Source: an uncultured Oscillospiraceae bacterium (GTDB lineage: Bacteria > Bacillota > Clostridia > Oscillospirales > Oscillospiraceae). From it: a stretch of DNA of 29,223 nucleotides. Each line of letters begins with the position of its first letter. Positions within the stretch are counted from its first letter, which is position 1. This document shows positions 8,302 to 15,310 of the stretch, in pieces. The stretch covers positions 1 to 29,223 of the forward strand of contig CAJUPW010000033.1 of assembly GCA_910588635.1 (NCBI GenBank), written 5' to 3'. The notes below the pieces were generated by a model, which was not told the origin of the DNA, made no database searches, and was given only the letters and a program-made list of their open reading frames with translations. The position numbers and the translations under genes were made by a program.

Positions 8302-8307
8302 CGGCGT

Positions 8308-9507
8308 TCAGGAATGAATCAGCTCCTCATCAATCATAACGCCGGTCATCAGATACTGATAAAACATAATCGAGGCAGATAAAATCAGGTTGTTTTTGGA
8401 GGCGCATACATAGGTTCGTTCCAGCAAATACTGTTCATCCCGGACAGCTTCCCAGATGTACTGCTTATACTCCTCCTTCACTTGAGTAAAGAATTCCGGC
8501 CAATCCTCCTGGAGCGTTCCCCCCAGGTAAATCACCTCCGGATCGTAAAGATTCACACAGTTGGCAATCCAAACCGCGGCATAATGGGCCGCTTCTGTTA
8601 AAACTTCAGTGCATAAATGATTCCCCGATTTCGCGGCAGCTACGCAGGAAGGAAAATCCATCCCGGTCCGCTCCTCAATGCTGGTGCGGGCGATGTGGGT
8701 GCGGAGACAGCCATATCGTCCGCAGCTGCATCGGACGCCGTTGGAGCCGACCAGAATATGACCGAGCTCACCCATTGCGTTGTGCTTTCCCGTTTGGACC
8801 CTGCCTCGGCTGATATAGGCAGCACCTACACCGCTTCCCACATCAATGATCAACGCATTTTGCCGCTTGTCCGCCGTTCCATAAATCAGTTCCGCCATCG
8901 CCTCCGCCTTGACATTGTTTTCGATCAACACGGGGAGTGGCCTGGGGAGGAGCCGCTGCAGCTGCTCCATCAGGGGGTAATTCTTCCAGTTGAGCTGTGG
9001 AGACTGGCGGATCACCCCGTTTTTTCGGTCTACATATCCGGGGACCGCAATGCCAAGCCCGATCAAATTGTCCTGCTGCTCCGGGGTAAGGCGCTGATAC
9101 AAGGTCCCGATGATATCCGCCAGAAGCTGTGTCACCTCTTCCAGCGGCTGGCTCTCCGAAATAGATGTGCTGTAGCTGGTGACGACCTGCTGGCCAATAT
9201 CCAACACGCCGCCCCTGATGATGCCTACGTCAATCTCAATCGCCATCGTCAACACCTTTTCCGGCACGATGTTCAGCTGGATCGCGTTGCGCCCAATTTT
9301 CCCGTCCGCGGCCAGACCGCATTCTGAAACCAGACCGTCTTCGATCAGGGCGGCGATGATCTTGCCAACGCTGGTGGGCGTCAGATCGATCATGCGGGTG
9401 AGCTCAGACCGGGATATCCCCACATGACGGCGAATCAAATTGTACAGTTTCTTTTTATTGTAATCTCTGACCCAAAACGCACTGTGCTTTACATCCGTTC
9501 TCTGCAT
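8308..9507 (-). CDS. ROK-family transcriptional regulator
   Basis: Repressor of the NagC/Mlc/XylR type, 399 aa. The N-terminal winged helix-turn-helix covers about residues 15-75 (ISRSELTRMIDLTPTSVGKI). The ROK body follows: LIGLGIAVPGYVD, IENNVKAEAMAEL (the catalytic Asp position of ROK kinases reads Asn, so a kinase activity is unlikely), ALIIDVGSGVGAAYI, AMGELGHI and the zinc-site motif CSCGRYGC. Glu after the last Cys, common in family members, is missing (LRTH). ROK regulators usually sense sugars, but no sugar genes are nearby. It follows the M20 gene by 41 bases in the same direction and is followed by the liv operon, so it probably controls both. A distant effector, such as the hydrolysis product, is equally possible. 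Confidence 0.9.
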   Translation of the reverse strand: MQRTDVKHSAFWVRDYNKKKLYNLIRRHVGISRSELTRMIDLTPTSVGKIIAALIEDGLVSECGLAADGKIGRNAIQLNIVPEKVLTMAIEIDVGIIRGGVLDIGQQVVTSYSTSISESQPLEEVTQLLADIIGTLYQRLTPEQQDNLIGLGIAVPGYVDRKNGVIRQSPQLNWKNYPLMEQLQRLLPRPLPVLIENNVKAEAMAELIYGTADKRQNALIIDVGSGVGAAYISRGRVQTGKHNAMGELGHILVGSNGVRCSCGRYGCLRTHIARTSIEERTGMDFPSCVAAAKSGNHLCTEVLTEAAHYAAVWIANCVNLYDPEVIYLGGTLQEDWPEFFTQVKEEYKQYIWEAVRDEQYLLERTYVCASKNNLILSASIMFYQYLMTGVMIDEELIHS

Positions 9508-9548
9508 GTCCTCATAGTTCCTTTACCTATTTATCGGTTCGCTCCGGT

Positions 9549-10718
9549 TCAGTCTCTGCCGCGCAGGTATTTGTCGTCCAGGCTGATTTTTTCCAGAAGG
9601 ACTGCCATCAGGGAAACACGTGGCACAATGGTATCCAGCTGAAGCCGCTCCTCGGGGGAGTGGCAGCCAAAGGAGGCGGGGGCCAGACCATCCAGCGTGG
9701 GGCAGTTCAGCACGGTGGAGGCGCTGTCCGCCCCACCTCCGCTGCACCGCTCTTCCAGGGGGAAGCCCATCTCCTCACTGGTAGCGCGGACCAGCTCGAC
9801 CAGAGGATCCACCCAAGGCAGCTTGGGCATGGGACCGAAGCCGCCCTCCGGCCAGAAGGTGATGCTGGTGGTCGTCCCGGGCACATATGTAATGGACTCT
9901 ACCTGCTTTAGGAACGCGTCGATCTCCGGCTTCGGGTCCCAGTTAAAAATACGGTAACGCAGCATGGCATAGGCGTTGTCCGCTACGCAGCAGTCACCGG
10001 TCCCGCCCTTGATCCAGCATACCACCAGGTACACATTGGGAAATTCCCGGTTGAGAATGTCGTTGAGTTTCCGGGTCAGCTCCACCAGCGCGTTCGCGCC
10101 CTCCTCAGGATTTACACCGGCGTGCGCCATCTTTCCCTTCACATTGATCTCGTAGTAGAGCGACCCGGCCCGGGCCGTTGTAAATGTGTCCGCACCCTCG
10201 GGCCCCTCCATGCAGAAGGCCAGGTCCATGTCCTGGGAGTAGTGCTTCAGCCACTTAGTGGAAGAGGGAGAGGTGAGCTCCTCGTCCGGGTTGAATACGA
10301 ACAATAGCTCGCCGTAGTCCTCAAAACCGAGCTCATTCAGCACCCGCAGCGTGTACAGAGAACCCAGAATGCCATGGGTACAGTCGCTGACGCCCGCGCC
10401 ATAAGCCATTCCGTCCTCAATGCGGAAGGAATTTTTCTCCGCGGTCCCCTCCGGCCACACAGTATCCATGTGGGCGTAAAACATAATCTTTACTTTGCCC
10501 TTTCCGCGTCTGCGGCCCACCACAGTGCTGCCATATTCAGGGTCTGTGTGGTATGTCACCTCGCAGCCCATCTCCTCCAGCCGGCCGCCCAAATAGCGGG
10601 CCGTCTGCTCCAGGCCGTGGAGCGTTTTGGTTCCACGGTCGATACCGGTCAGATATTTCGCGGTCTCAATAACCTCGTCATAGAGAATGGCGGTCAATTC
10701 TTTCTCCCGTTCGTACAT
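9549..10718 (-). CDS. M20-family metallopeptidase (carboxypeptidase G2-like)
   Basis: Cytoplasmic dizinc hydrolase of 389 aa that removes an amino acid from N-acyl amino acids or peptides. The expected ligands are present: His83 and Asp85 in AHMDTVW, Asp112 in GVSDCTHG, the catalytic and metal Glu pair 146-147 in PDEELTS, Glu171 in MEGP, and His353 in GCHSPEE. The dimerisation lid runs from about 185 to 295 (AGSLYYEINVKGKMAHAG, with His199). The order and spacing match the glutamate carboxypeptidase/CPG2 branch. No signal peptide. The start is the ATG at 10718 behind GGGAGG; the frame extends to 10820 but the extra stretch overlaps the promoter. It heads an M20-ROK unit just upstream of the liv operon, so its substrate may be what the transporter brings in. 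Confidence 0.92.
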   Translation of the reverse strand: MYEREKELTAILYDEVIETAKYLTGIDRGTKTLHGLEQTARYLGGRLEEMGCEVTYHTDPEYGSTVVGRRRGKGKVKIMFYAHMDTVWPEGTAEKNSFRIEDGMAYGAGVSDCTHGILGSLYTLRVLNELGFEDYGELLFVFNPDEELTSPSSTKWLKHYSQDMDLAFCMEGPEGADTFTTARAGSLYYEINVKGKMAHAGVNPEEGANALVELTRKLNDILNREFPNVYLVVCWIKGGTGDCCVADNAYAMLRYRIFNWDPKPEIDAFLKQVESITYVPGTTTSITFWPEGGFGPMPKLPWVDPLVELVRATSEEMGFPLEERCSGGGADSASTVLNCPTLDGLAPASFGCHSPEERLQLDTIVPRVSLMAVLLEKISLDDKYLRGRD

Positions 10719-10794
10719 AATAATGGATACCTCCCGACAATGTTTTGTTGCTTGTGCTAAAATTACGTTGACAATTTGTTCGGAAAATGATAAA

Positions 10795-10812
10795 CTAAGT
10801 TTATAAACTAAG
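10795..10812. promoter_or_regulatory. Candidate ROK operator before the M20 gene
   Basis: CTAAGTTTATAAACTAAG: a 12-bp perfect palindrome AGTTTATAAACT flanked by CT/AG with one mismatched pair. It overlaps the likely -10 box at its right end, where a repressor would block initiation. TAAACTAAG also occurs twice as a direct repeat (10791-10799 and 10804-10812). Confidence 0.5.
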
Positions 10813-10839
10813 GTTAGCATAGCGGTGAATCGAAGTCAA
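10811..10839 (-). promoter_or_regulatory. Likely promoter of the M20-ROK unit
   Basis: On the minus strand a TTGACT -35 (10834-10839) and a weak TAACCT -10 (10811-10816) are separated by 17 bases. The palindromic operator begins at the -10 and extends downstream. Confidence 0.45.
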
Positions 10840-10938
10840 TTATGAGTTTCGACATTTTTCTTTTAACATTTTTATGCATATTAAATAATTTCATTTTTAC
10901 TTTTTAAAATTTTTTTATGAAAAATGAGGTGCTAATAC

Positions 10939-11304
10939 ATGGAAATCGGCGATTATCATGCCATTCTGGATCTGCTTATTATTTTCTATGGTCTGAGCGG
11001 GCTGACCGCCTGCCTGAAAATGCACCGGACACACAGGCTGTCCTCCAGCCGGCTTATTGTGCCAAATGGCATGGCTCCGGAGGAGTGCGCCGACCCGGAG
11101 GCGTATCTGCGCTGTATCCTGCCCAGGGCGGCAATCTTTTCCCTGGTAAATCTGACGTGCGGCGGAGTTAATCTGATTTGCGTTTTTCTTCCGGATGTGT
11201 TCCCTTCCCTGCTGCTCAATATCACCATTCCCACATTTCTTTCGAATCTCCTGATTTTTGGAGTGTCACTGAGGCGAGCCGTCAAGCGCTTTTGGCCGGG
11301 CTGA
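10939..11304 (+). CDS. Small membrane protein of unknown function
   Basis: Not recognised. 121 aa, preceded by GAGGTG about eight bases before the ATG. Two or three hydrophobic segments: one near residues 8-25 (ILDLLIIFYGLSGLTAC) and one or two between about 63 and 112 (AAIFSLVNLTCGGVNLICVF, then TIPTFLSNLLIFGV), with a cytoplasmic-type basic C terminus (RRAVKRFWPG). The mid-part (NGMAPEECADPEAYLRCILPR) is hydrophilic. It is transcribed away from the M20 gene across an AT-rich 220-bp region and ends at a strong terminator, so it is a monocistronic unit. No link to its neighbours can be shown. Confidence 0.75.
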   Translation: MEIGDYHAILDLLIIFYGLSGLTACLKMHRTHRLSSSRLIVPNGMAPEECADPEAYLRCILPRAAIFSLVNLTCGGVNLICVFLPDVFPSLLLNITIPTFLSNLLIFGVSLRRAVKRFWPG

Positions 11305-11339
11305 TCTGTCACGCCTTAGTTGCCCCAGGGAAGATACAT

Positions 11340-11376
11340 AGCCCCGCCTCCAATTTCGGAGGCGGGGCTATTTTTT
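11340..11376 (+). terminator. Intrinsic terminator
   Basis: Perfect 12-bp GC-rich stem (11340-11351 with 11358-11369), 6-nt loop, followed by ATTTTTT. It ends the transcript of the small membrane protein. Confidence 0.95.
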
Positions 11377-11565
11377 ATTGATTTTATAGACGGAAATCGT
11401 CTTATAACTTCTTACAAGCCTTTATAGAAAACGGCAAAAACCATTGATTTTTCAAGGTTCTTGCCGTTTCTGCTTATATCACGCCGTATCTCTTTACAAG
11501 CCCACTTTTGGAGCAAGGGCGGCAAAATAGCGTCAAAAATTTAGGCGCATGAACAGGAGGACGAC

Positions 11566-11736
11566 ATGAAAAACGAGCTTTTAGACAAGGGCATTATACT
11601 CCCGTCCGGCGAAATCGGCAAGGATAAGATAAACCTTGTAGCCGGGGCAATCACGCAGCCATTCGCCGAAATGGTATGGGTAATGACGGGCGGCGACATG
11701 GAAACCATAAACCGCTTGCACTCCACGTTGCCGTAA
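11566..11736 (+). CDS. Short ORF in the mobile-element remnant
   Basis: 56 aa, beginning MKNELLDKGIILPSGEIG and ending MTGGDMETINRLHSTLP. A good AGGAGG lies six bases before the ATG, which supports real translation at some time. Not recognised; it is acidic-to-neutral without a membrane segment. It may be the first part of a longer protein cut off by the inverted-repeat segment that starts just after the stop, or a small accessory gene of the element. Confidence 0.5.
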   Translation: MKNELLDKGIILPSGEIGKDKINLVAGAITQPFAEMVWVMTGGDMETINRLHSTLP

Positions 11737-11740
11737 CGGT

Positions 11741-11990
11741 TCAAAGGCGCAAAATGCGCCTTTGAAAATCAGAAATGCAAAATGCAATTCTGATTTTGGC
11801 AACGTCGCGGAAAAAATATCCGCCACGTTGTACCAGGGACCGAGTTTGCAATCTTGATCCTCCTTCTGCTGGTGCCGGACATTTTGACCGCCACTGATCA
11901 GAACGACATTTTGACGTTCTGGTTCTGGTCAGCGGCAAAATGACGCAGACCAAAACCAAACGGACAATTTGTCCGCAACGTGGCCGATTT
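11741..11990. repeat. Nested inverted repeats with a shared loop
   Basis: At least four consecutive foldable units. (a) TCAAAGGCGCA / TGCGCCTTTGA, perfect 11-bp arms at 11741-11751 and 11755-11765. (b) 15-bp arms at 11765-11779 and 11783-11797 with one mismatch. (c) CAACGTCGCGGA / TCCGCCACGTTG at 11800-11811 and 11819-11830, one mismatch. (d) a larger imperfect cruciform from about 11880 to 11942 with inner arms CAGAACG / CGTTCTG. Units a and b share the central word GCAAAATGC. A GCCACGTTG at 11822-11830 is repeated in inverted form at 11976-11984. No coding capacity is seen here. Confidence 0.65.
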
Positions 11991-12273
11991 GACCGTATAA
12001 TAGAGATGGGCGAACAAACCAGGGCGCTCCGAGAAATTTTCAAAAGCTTTTTGAAAATGGTTCCGCTATACCCCCGGTTTTTCTCCTATGTGAAGGGATG
12101 ATTTGGACGCTGTGAAACCAAATGTCTTTTCACGAAATAAGAACATAGGCACATCAAGCCAGCTTTCGACTGCAAATGACATTACGCAACCGGGGGCTGG
12201 CTTTCTGTTTACCTAAAATGTCTGCCACCATCATACTACGGGTTGCGTCCTAACGCAAGAAAGGAAGGCCAAT
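11991..12273. other. Non-coding stretch with long-range pairing
   Basis: No credible gene. Complementary segments suggest a structured RNA or DNA element: ACCCCCGGTT (about 12070) with AACCGGGGG (about 12189); CCTATGT (about 12088) with ACATAGG (about 12144); AGCCAGC (about 12157) with GCTGGCT (about 12196), followed by a T-rich tract. It lies immediately before the tnpW remnant and probably belongs to the same element. No known RNA family could be named. Confidence 0.4.
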
Positions 12274-12450
12274 ATAACTACAATTCAACCAGTAGGGGCG
12301 AAAACCGCCACCATTTACCGCCGTATTGGTTCCACCACCTACAAGGTGCGCGTCCATTTCAGCGAAACCGCCAAGGAAACCATGAACGACAAAATTCTGC
12401 ATTCAATTCGGCGCGGGGCCCGTTTCCGTTCCAGGCAAAATTCCTCTTGA
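12274..12450 (+). pseudogene. tnpW-like remnant without start codon
   Basis: The frame translates to ITTIQPVGAKTATIYRRIG..., followed by STTYKVRVHFSETAKETMN and DKILHSIRR, which is the conserved body of transposon-encoded TnpW proteins (about 60 aa, role unknown). An AGGAAGG lies before it, but the codon where ATG is expected is ATA, and no alternative in-frame start is near. After about residue 46 the sequence departs from the family (GARFRSRQNSS, then stop), and its TGA lies inside the TTGACA -35 box of the leucine promoter. The 3' end has therefore been replaced by host promoter sequence. Confidence 0.75.
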
Positions 12451-12475
12451 CAAGGCGGCGGGAATCCGTTAAAAT
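12447..12475 (+). promoter_or_regulatory. Promoter of the leuA T-box transcript
   Basis: Consensus TTGACA (12447-12452), 17-bp spacer and TAAAAT (12470-12475), a strong housekeeping sigma promoter directly before the T-box leader. Confidence 0.85.
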
Positions 12476-12483
12476 ACCCAACA

Positions 12484-12742
12484 AGCAAATGCGATGAAGG
12501 GGAAAAAGACAGCCTTTCCCACTCAGAGAGCCGGCGGGCGGTGCGAGCCGGTGTGAGGAGCGGCTGTGAATGACTGGCCCCCGAGCAGTCCGCCTGAACG
12601 GCAAGTAGGGCGGGACGGCTGGTCTCGTTATTGACCAAAGCCTTGTTGGAGGCTGTGAGGGCCGTCGGGCGACCGCCGGCTGAACCAGGGTGGTACCGCG
12701 TGCGATGACACGCCCCTGACTTGAAAAAGTCAGGGGCTTTTT
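12484..12742 (+). promoter_or_regulatory. T-box riboswitch, probably leucine-specific
   Basis: Leader RNA that binds uncharged tRNA and then prevents termination. Visible parts: a GATGAAGGGG start of stem I, the CAGAGAGCCGG segment near 12523, paired arms CAGCC / GGCTG around the specifier loop, then the conserved AGGGTGGTACCGCG box at 12687-12700, and a terminator with an 11-bp stem (12712-12722 with 12727-12737) and TTTTT. In the specifier loop the sequence GAATGACTGG precedes the CCCC closing strand; CTG at 12574-12576 fits a leucine codon and agrees with leuA downstream. The specifier call is by position and context and is less certain than the T-box itself. Confidence 0.93.
12712..12742 (+). 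terminator. T-box terminator
   Basis: GCCCCTGACTT pairs with AAGTCAGGGGC across a GAAA loop, followed by five T. It forms when leucine tRNA is charged and competes with the antiterminator that uses the AGGGTGGTACCGCG box. Confidence 0.93.
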
Positions 12743-12791
12743 GCTGTCCCCTGACGCATCCAACACTTATTTTGTTTAGGAGGACGCCGCT

Positions 12792-14477
12792 ATGAAACCC
12801 AAATTTGAAAAGTACATTCCCTTCCAGCCCCAGCCGATTGCTGGCCGGACCTGGCCCGATCAGGTCATTACCAAGGCCCCCGTCTGGTGCTCCGTGGACC
12901 TGCGGGACGGCAATCAGGCCCTGGTGGACCCTATGAACCTGGCCGAGAAGCTGGAGTACTTCCACACCCTGGTGGACATCGGGGTGAAGGAGATCGAGAT
13001 CGGCTTCCCCTCCGCCAGCGAGACGGAGTACGAAATCTGCCGGGAGCGCATCGAGGGGGGCCATATTCCCGACGACGTAACCATCCAGGTGCTGGTCCAG
13101 GCCCGGGAGCATCTCATTAAAAAGACTTTTGAGGCGATCAAGGGCGCTAAAAATGTGATTCTTCACTTCTACAACTCCACCTCCACCCTCCAGCGGAAGG
13201 TAGTGTTCCACATGGATTGTGACGGCATTACCAAGATCGCCACCGATGCCGCCGATCTGATCTATGAGATGTCCCAGCCTATGATTGAATCCGGTATGAA
13301 TCTGCGGTTTGAATACTCTCCGGAATCGTTTATGGGCACCGAGATGGACTACGCCGTGGAAATCTGCCAGGCGGTGCTGGACCACCTCCACGCCACCCCG
13401 GATAACAAGGTCATCCTCAATCTGCCTACCACCGTGGAGAACTGTATGCCCAACCAGTTCGCCGACATGCTGGAGTATTTCATCCGCAGACTGCCCGGCC
13501 GGGACAGCGCCATCATCTCCCTCCACCCCCACAACGACCGGGGCTGCGGCGTAGCCACCACCGAGATGGGCCTACTGGCCGGGGCCGACCGGGTGGAGGC
13601 CACCCTCTTCGGCAACGGCGAGCGCACCGGCAACGTGGACATGGTCACCCTGGCCATGAACATGTACACCCAGGGCGTGGACCCGGAGCTGGACTTCTCC
13701 AACATCAACAAGATTAAAGAGATGTTCGAGCGGTGCACCAAAATGCCCGTGGGCGACCGCCAGCCCTACGTGGGCAAGCTGGTATTTACCGCCTTCTCGG
13801 GCAGCCATCAGGACGCCATCAACAAGGGCGTGCAGTATATGAAGTCCTCGGGCACCGAGTACTGGGAAATTCCCTACCTGCCCATCGACCCCGCCGACGT
13901 GGGCCGGGAGTACGAGCCTATTATCCGCATCAACTCCCAGTCGGGCAAGGGAGGCGCGGCCTATATCATGGAGCACGACTTCGGCTTTGACCTGCCTAAG
14001 TCCATGCACCCGGAGTTTGGCCACATCGTCCAGGTGGAGACCGACAAGGTGGGCAAGGAAATTTCCCCGGAGCGGATCAGCGAGCTGTTCCATCAGGAGT
14101 ATATCAACGTGAAGGAGCCTTACCAGCTGCTCAGGCACGCTTTCAAGGAGACGGTGGACGAGGAGGGCCACTCCCACGTCGCCTTCCAGGGCACCCTACG
14201 CCATACAGACACCGTGTTTGAGGTGTCCGGCGAGGGCAACGGTCCCATCGACGCTTTCTTCAACGCCATTCAGGGGGAGAAAATTTCCCGCTTTACCTTC
14301 CTGGACTACGCCTCCCACGCCATCACCGACGGCTCCGACTCCCAGGGCGTGGCATATATCCTTCTCCAGGACCAGCGCACCGGTAGGCAGCACTGGGGCG
14401 TGGGCCTCAGCCACAACATCAACCTGGCCCCTCTGCGGGCCATTCTGGCCGCCATTAACCGAGCGAAAAGAGCATAG
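12792..14477 (+). CDS. leuA: 2-isopropylmalate synthase
   Basis: First committed enzyme of leucine synthesis: condenses acetyl-CoA with 2-ketoisovalerate. 561 aa, the long (type 2, LeuA2-like) form. The TIM-barrel catalytic domain holds DLRDGNQ (residues 36-42, metal Asp), the metal-binding HPHND motif (245-249) and GNGERTGN (274-281). The C-terminal regulatory domain (about 420-555) is where leucine feedback inhibition acts in this family. The TAGGAGG site is nine bases before the ATG. It is transcribed alone from the T-box promoter and ends at a strong hairpin; the rest of the pathway starts again at leuC. Confidence 0.97.
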   Translation: MKPKFEKYIPFQPQPIAGRTWPDQVITKAPVWCSVDLRDGNQALVDPMNLAEKLEYFHTLVDIGVKEIEIGFPSASETEYEICRERIEGGHIPDDVTIQVLVQAREHLIKKTFEAIKGAKNVILHFYNSTSTLQRKVVFHMDCDGITKIATDAADLIYEMSQPMIESGMNLRFEYSPESFMGTEMDYAVEICQAVLDHLHATPDNKVILNLPTTVENCMPNQFADMLEYFIRRLPGRDSAIISLHPHNDRGCGVATTEMGLLAGADRVEATLFGNGERTGNVDMVTLAMNMYTQGVDPELDFSNINKIKEMFERCTKMPVGDRQPYVGKLVFTAFSGSHQDAINKGVQYMKSSGTEYWEIPYLPIDPADVGREYEPIIRINSQSGKGGAAYIMEHDFGFDLPKSMHPEFGHIVQVETDKVGKEISPERISELFHQEYINVKEPYQLLRHAFKETVDEEGHSHVAFQGTLRHTDTVFEVSGEGNGPIDAFFNAIQGEKISRFTFLDYASHAITDGSDSQGVAYILLQDQRTGRQHWGVGLSHNINLAPLRAILAAINRAKRA

Positions 14478-14482
14478 AAAAC

Positions 14483-14507
14483 GGCCCTCTGACGGAAAGA
14501 CAGGGCC
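14483..14507 (+). terminator. Small hairpin after leuA
   Basis: GGCCCTCTG and CAGGGCC form an imperfect stem just after the leuA stop. It may assist the larger hairpin that follows. Confidence 0.35.
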
Positions 14508-14513
14508 GCGTTG

Positions 14514-14554
14514 AACCGCCCCGGATTGTGCAGACAGCACAATCCGGGGCGGTT
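14514..14554. terminator. Bidirectional terminator between leuA and the Crp/Fnr gene
   Basis: Perfect 18-bp stem (14514-14531 with 14537-14554), 5-nt loop, A/T at both outer ends. It serves convergent leuA (plus) and the regulator (minus). Confidence 0.85.
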
Positions 14555-14579
14555 TGAGTCCGGAGGGGTCTTTTGCGGC

Positions 14580-15203
14580 TTACATAATTTCTTTGAGCTT
14601 CTCCGGCGCCAGAAGAGAGACAGTCCGGTAGCCCGGCTCCACCCAGCCCCGCCGGGCAAACTCACCCAGCACCCGGCTCACCGTCACCCTACTGACGGAG
14701 ACGGCGGCGGCAATGTCCTCCTGGGTGCAGGAGACCGCCCCGTCCCGGCCGGTCAGGGTGAGCAGGTAGTTGGCCACCCGCCACCGGGCGGGGCGGAAGG
14801 CCATCTGGTCCACCTGGCCCGAGAGCAGCCGTACCGTCCGGGCCAGATACTTCACCATGGCCAGGGCCAGCTCCGGCTTTTTGGCAAACTCCTGGGACAC
14901 CAGCTCCCGGTCGATGGGGACAATCTCACAGGGGACCACCGCCACCGCCGAGGACACCCGGGGCAGCCCGTCGAAGAAAGAGGCCTCACCGAAGAGACTG
15001 CCGGCGGCGTAGAGGTTCAGCACCCGTTCGGCCCCGTCCTCCGACTGGATGAAGCTCTTCACCTTGCCGGATTTGAGGAAGTAGAAGCAGGTGGCCTCGG
15101 TGTCCTGGAGGTAGATGAGATACCCGGGGGAGCACCGCACCGGGGGCCGGCTCCGGGCGAAGGCCTCCCAGATTCCGGCGGGAAAATCCAGCTCGTGGTT
15201 CAT
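14580..15203 (-). CDS. Crp/Fnr-family transcriptional regulator
   Basis: Cytoplasmic DNA-binding regulator of 207 aa. Cyclic-nucleotide-type sensor domain at about 20-105, with the FGEASFFDG motif (71-79) but PRVSSAVA where cAMP-binding proteins have an Arg-Ser/Thr pair, so cAMP binding is doubtful. Dimerisation helix at about 107-135. The C-terminal winged helix (about 140-205) has recognition helix SVSRVTVSRVLGEF. The N terminus lacks the clustered cysteines of an FNR iron-sulfur site. It is divergent from leuC with a 107-bp shared intergenic region, so it may control the leuCD-leuB unit or itself. Its position inside the leucine cluster is the only hint of a target. Confidence 0.9.
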   Translation of the reverse strand: MNHELDFPAGIWEAFARSRPPVRCSPGYLIYLQDTEATCFYFLKSGKVKSFIQSEDGAERVLNLYAAGSLFGEASFFDGLPRVSSAVAVVPCEIVPIDRELVSQEFAKKPELALAMVKYLARTVRLLSGQVDQMAFRPARWRVANYLLTLTGRDGAVSCTQEDIAAAVSVSRVTVSRVLGEFARRGWVEPGYRTVSLLAPEKLKEIM

Positions 15204-15229
15204 AATGACGCCCTCCTAAAATTATTCTA

Positions 15230-15259
15230 ATTGTATCATACTTTACATTCTTTTGGCAA
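15230..15259 (-). promoter_or_regulatory. Promoter of the Crp/Fnr gene
   Basis: Minus-strand TTGCCA (15254-15259), 18-bp spacer and TACAAT (15230-15235), about 30 bases before the start codon. No equally good pair was found for leuC on the plus strand. Confidence 0.6.
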
Positions 15260-15310
15260 GCCCTGTGGTAGGATACCCTCAATAAACTATGTTAAGGAGG
15301 TATTTTTTCG

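Larger units (their letters stand above)
11380..12450 (+). mobile_element. Decayed mobile-element remnant
   Basis: About 1 kb of lower-GC, mostly non-coding DNA between the terminator at 11376 and the leucine promoter. It carries an imperfect hairpin (about 11432-11470), a 56-codon ORF, a dense array of inverted repeats (11741-11990), long-range complementary segments (around 12073-12205) and, at the right end, a tnpW-like frame without a start codon. TnpW is a small protein of unknown role carried by clostridial transposons. No transposase or recombinase remains inside the segment. The left edge is not defined; the right edge falls between about 12400 and 12447. Confidence 0.6.

Noticed and set aside
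12061..12210. Group II intron or known riboswitch
   Set aside because: No domain V-like hairpin, reverse transcriptase or recognised aptamer core was found, only long-range complementarity.
12339..13532. 397-codon open frame on the minus strand
   Set aside because: Runs opposite the T-box leader and leuA and crosses the promoter; no ribosome binding site or domain.
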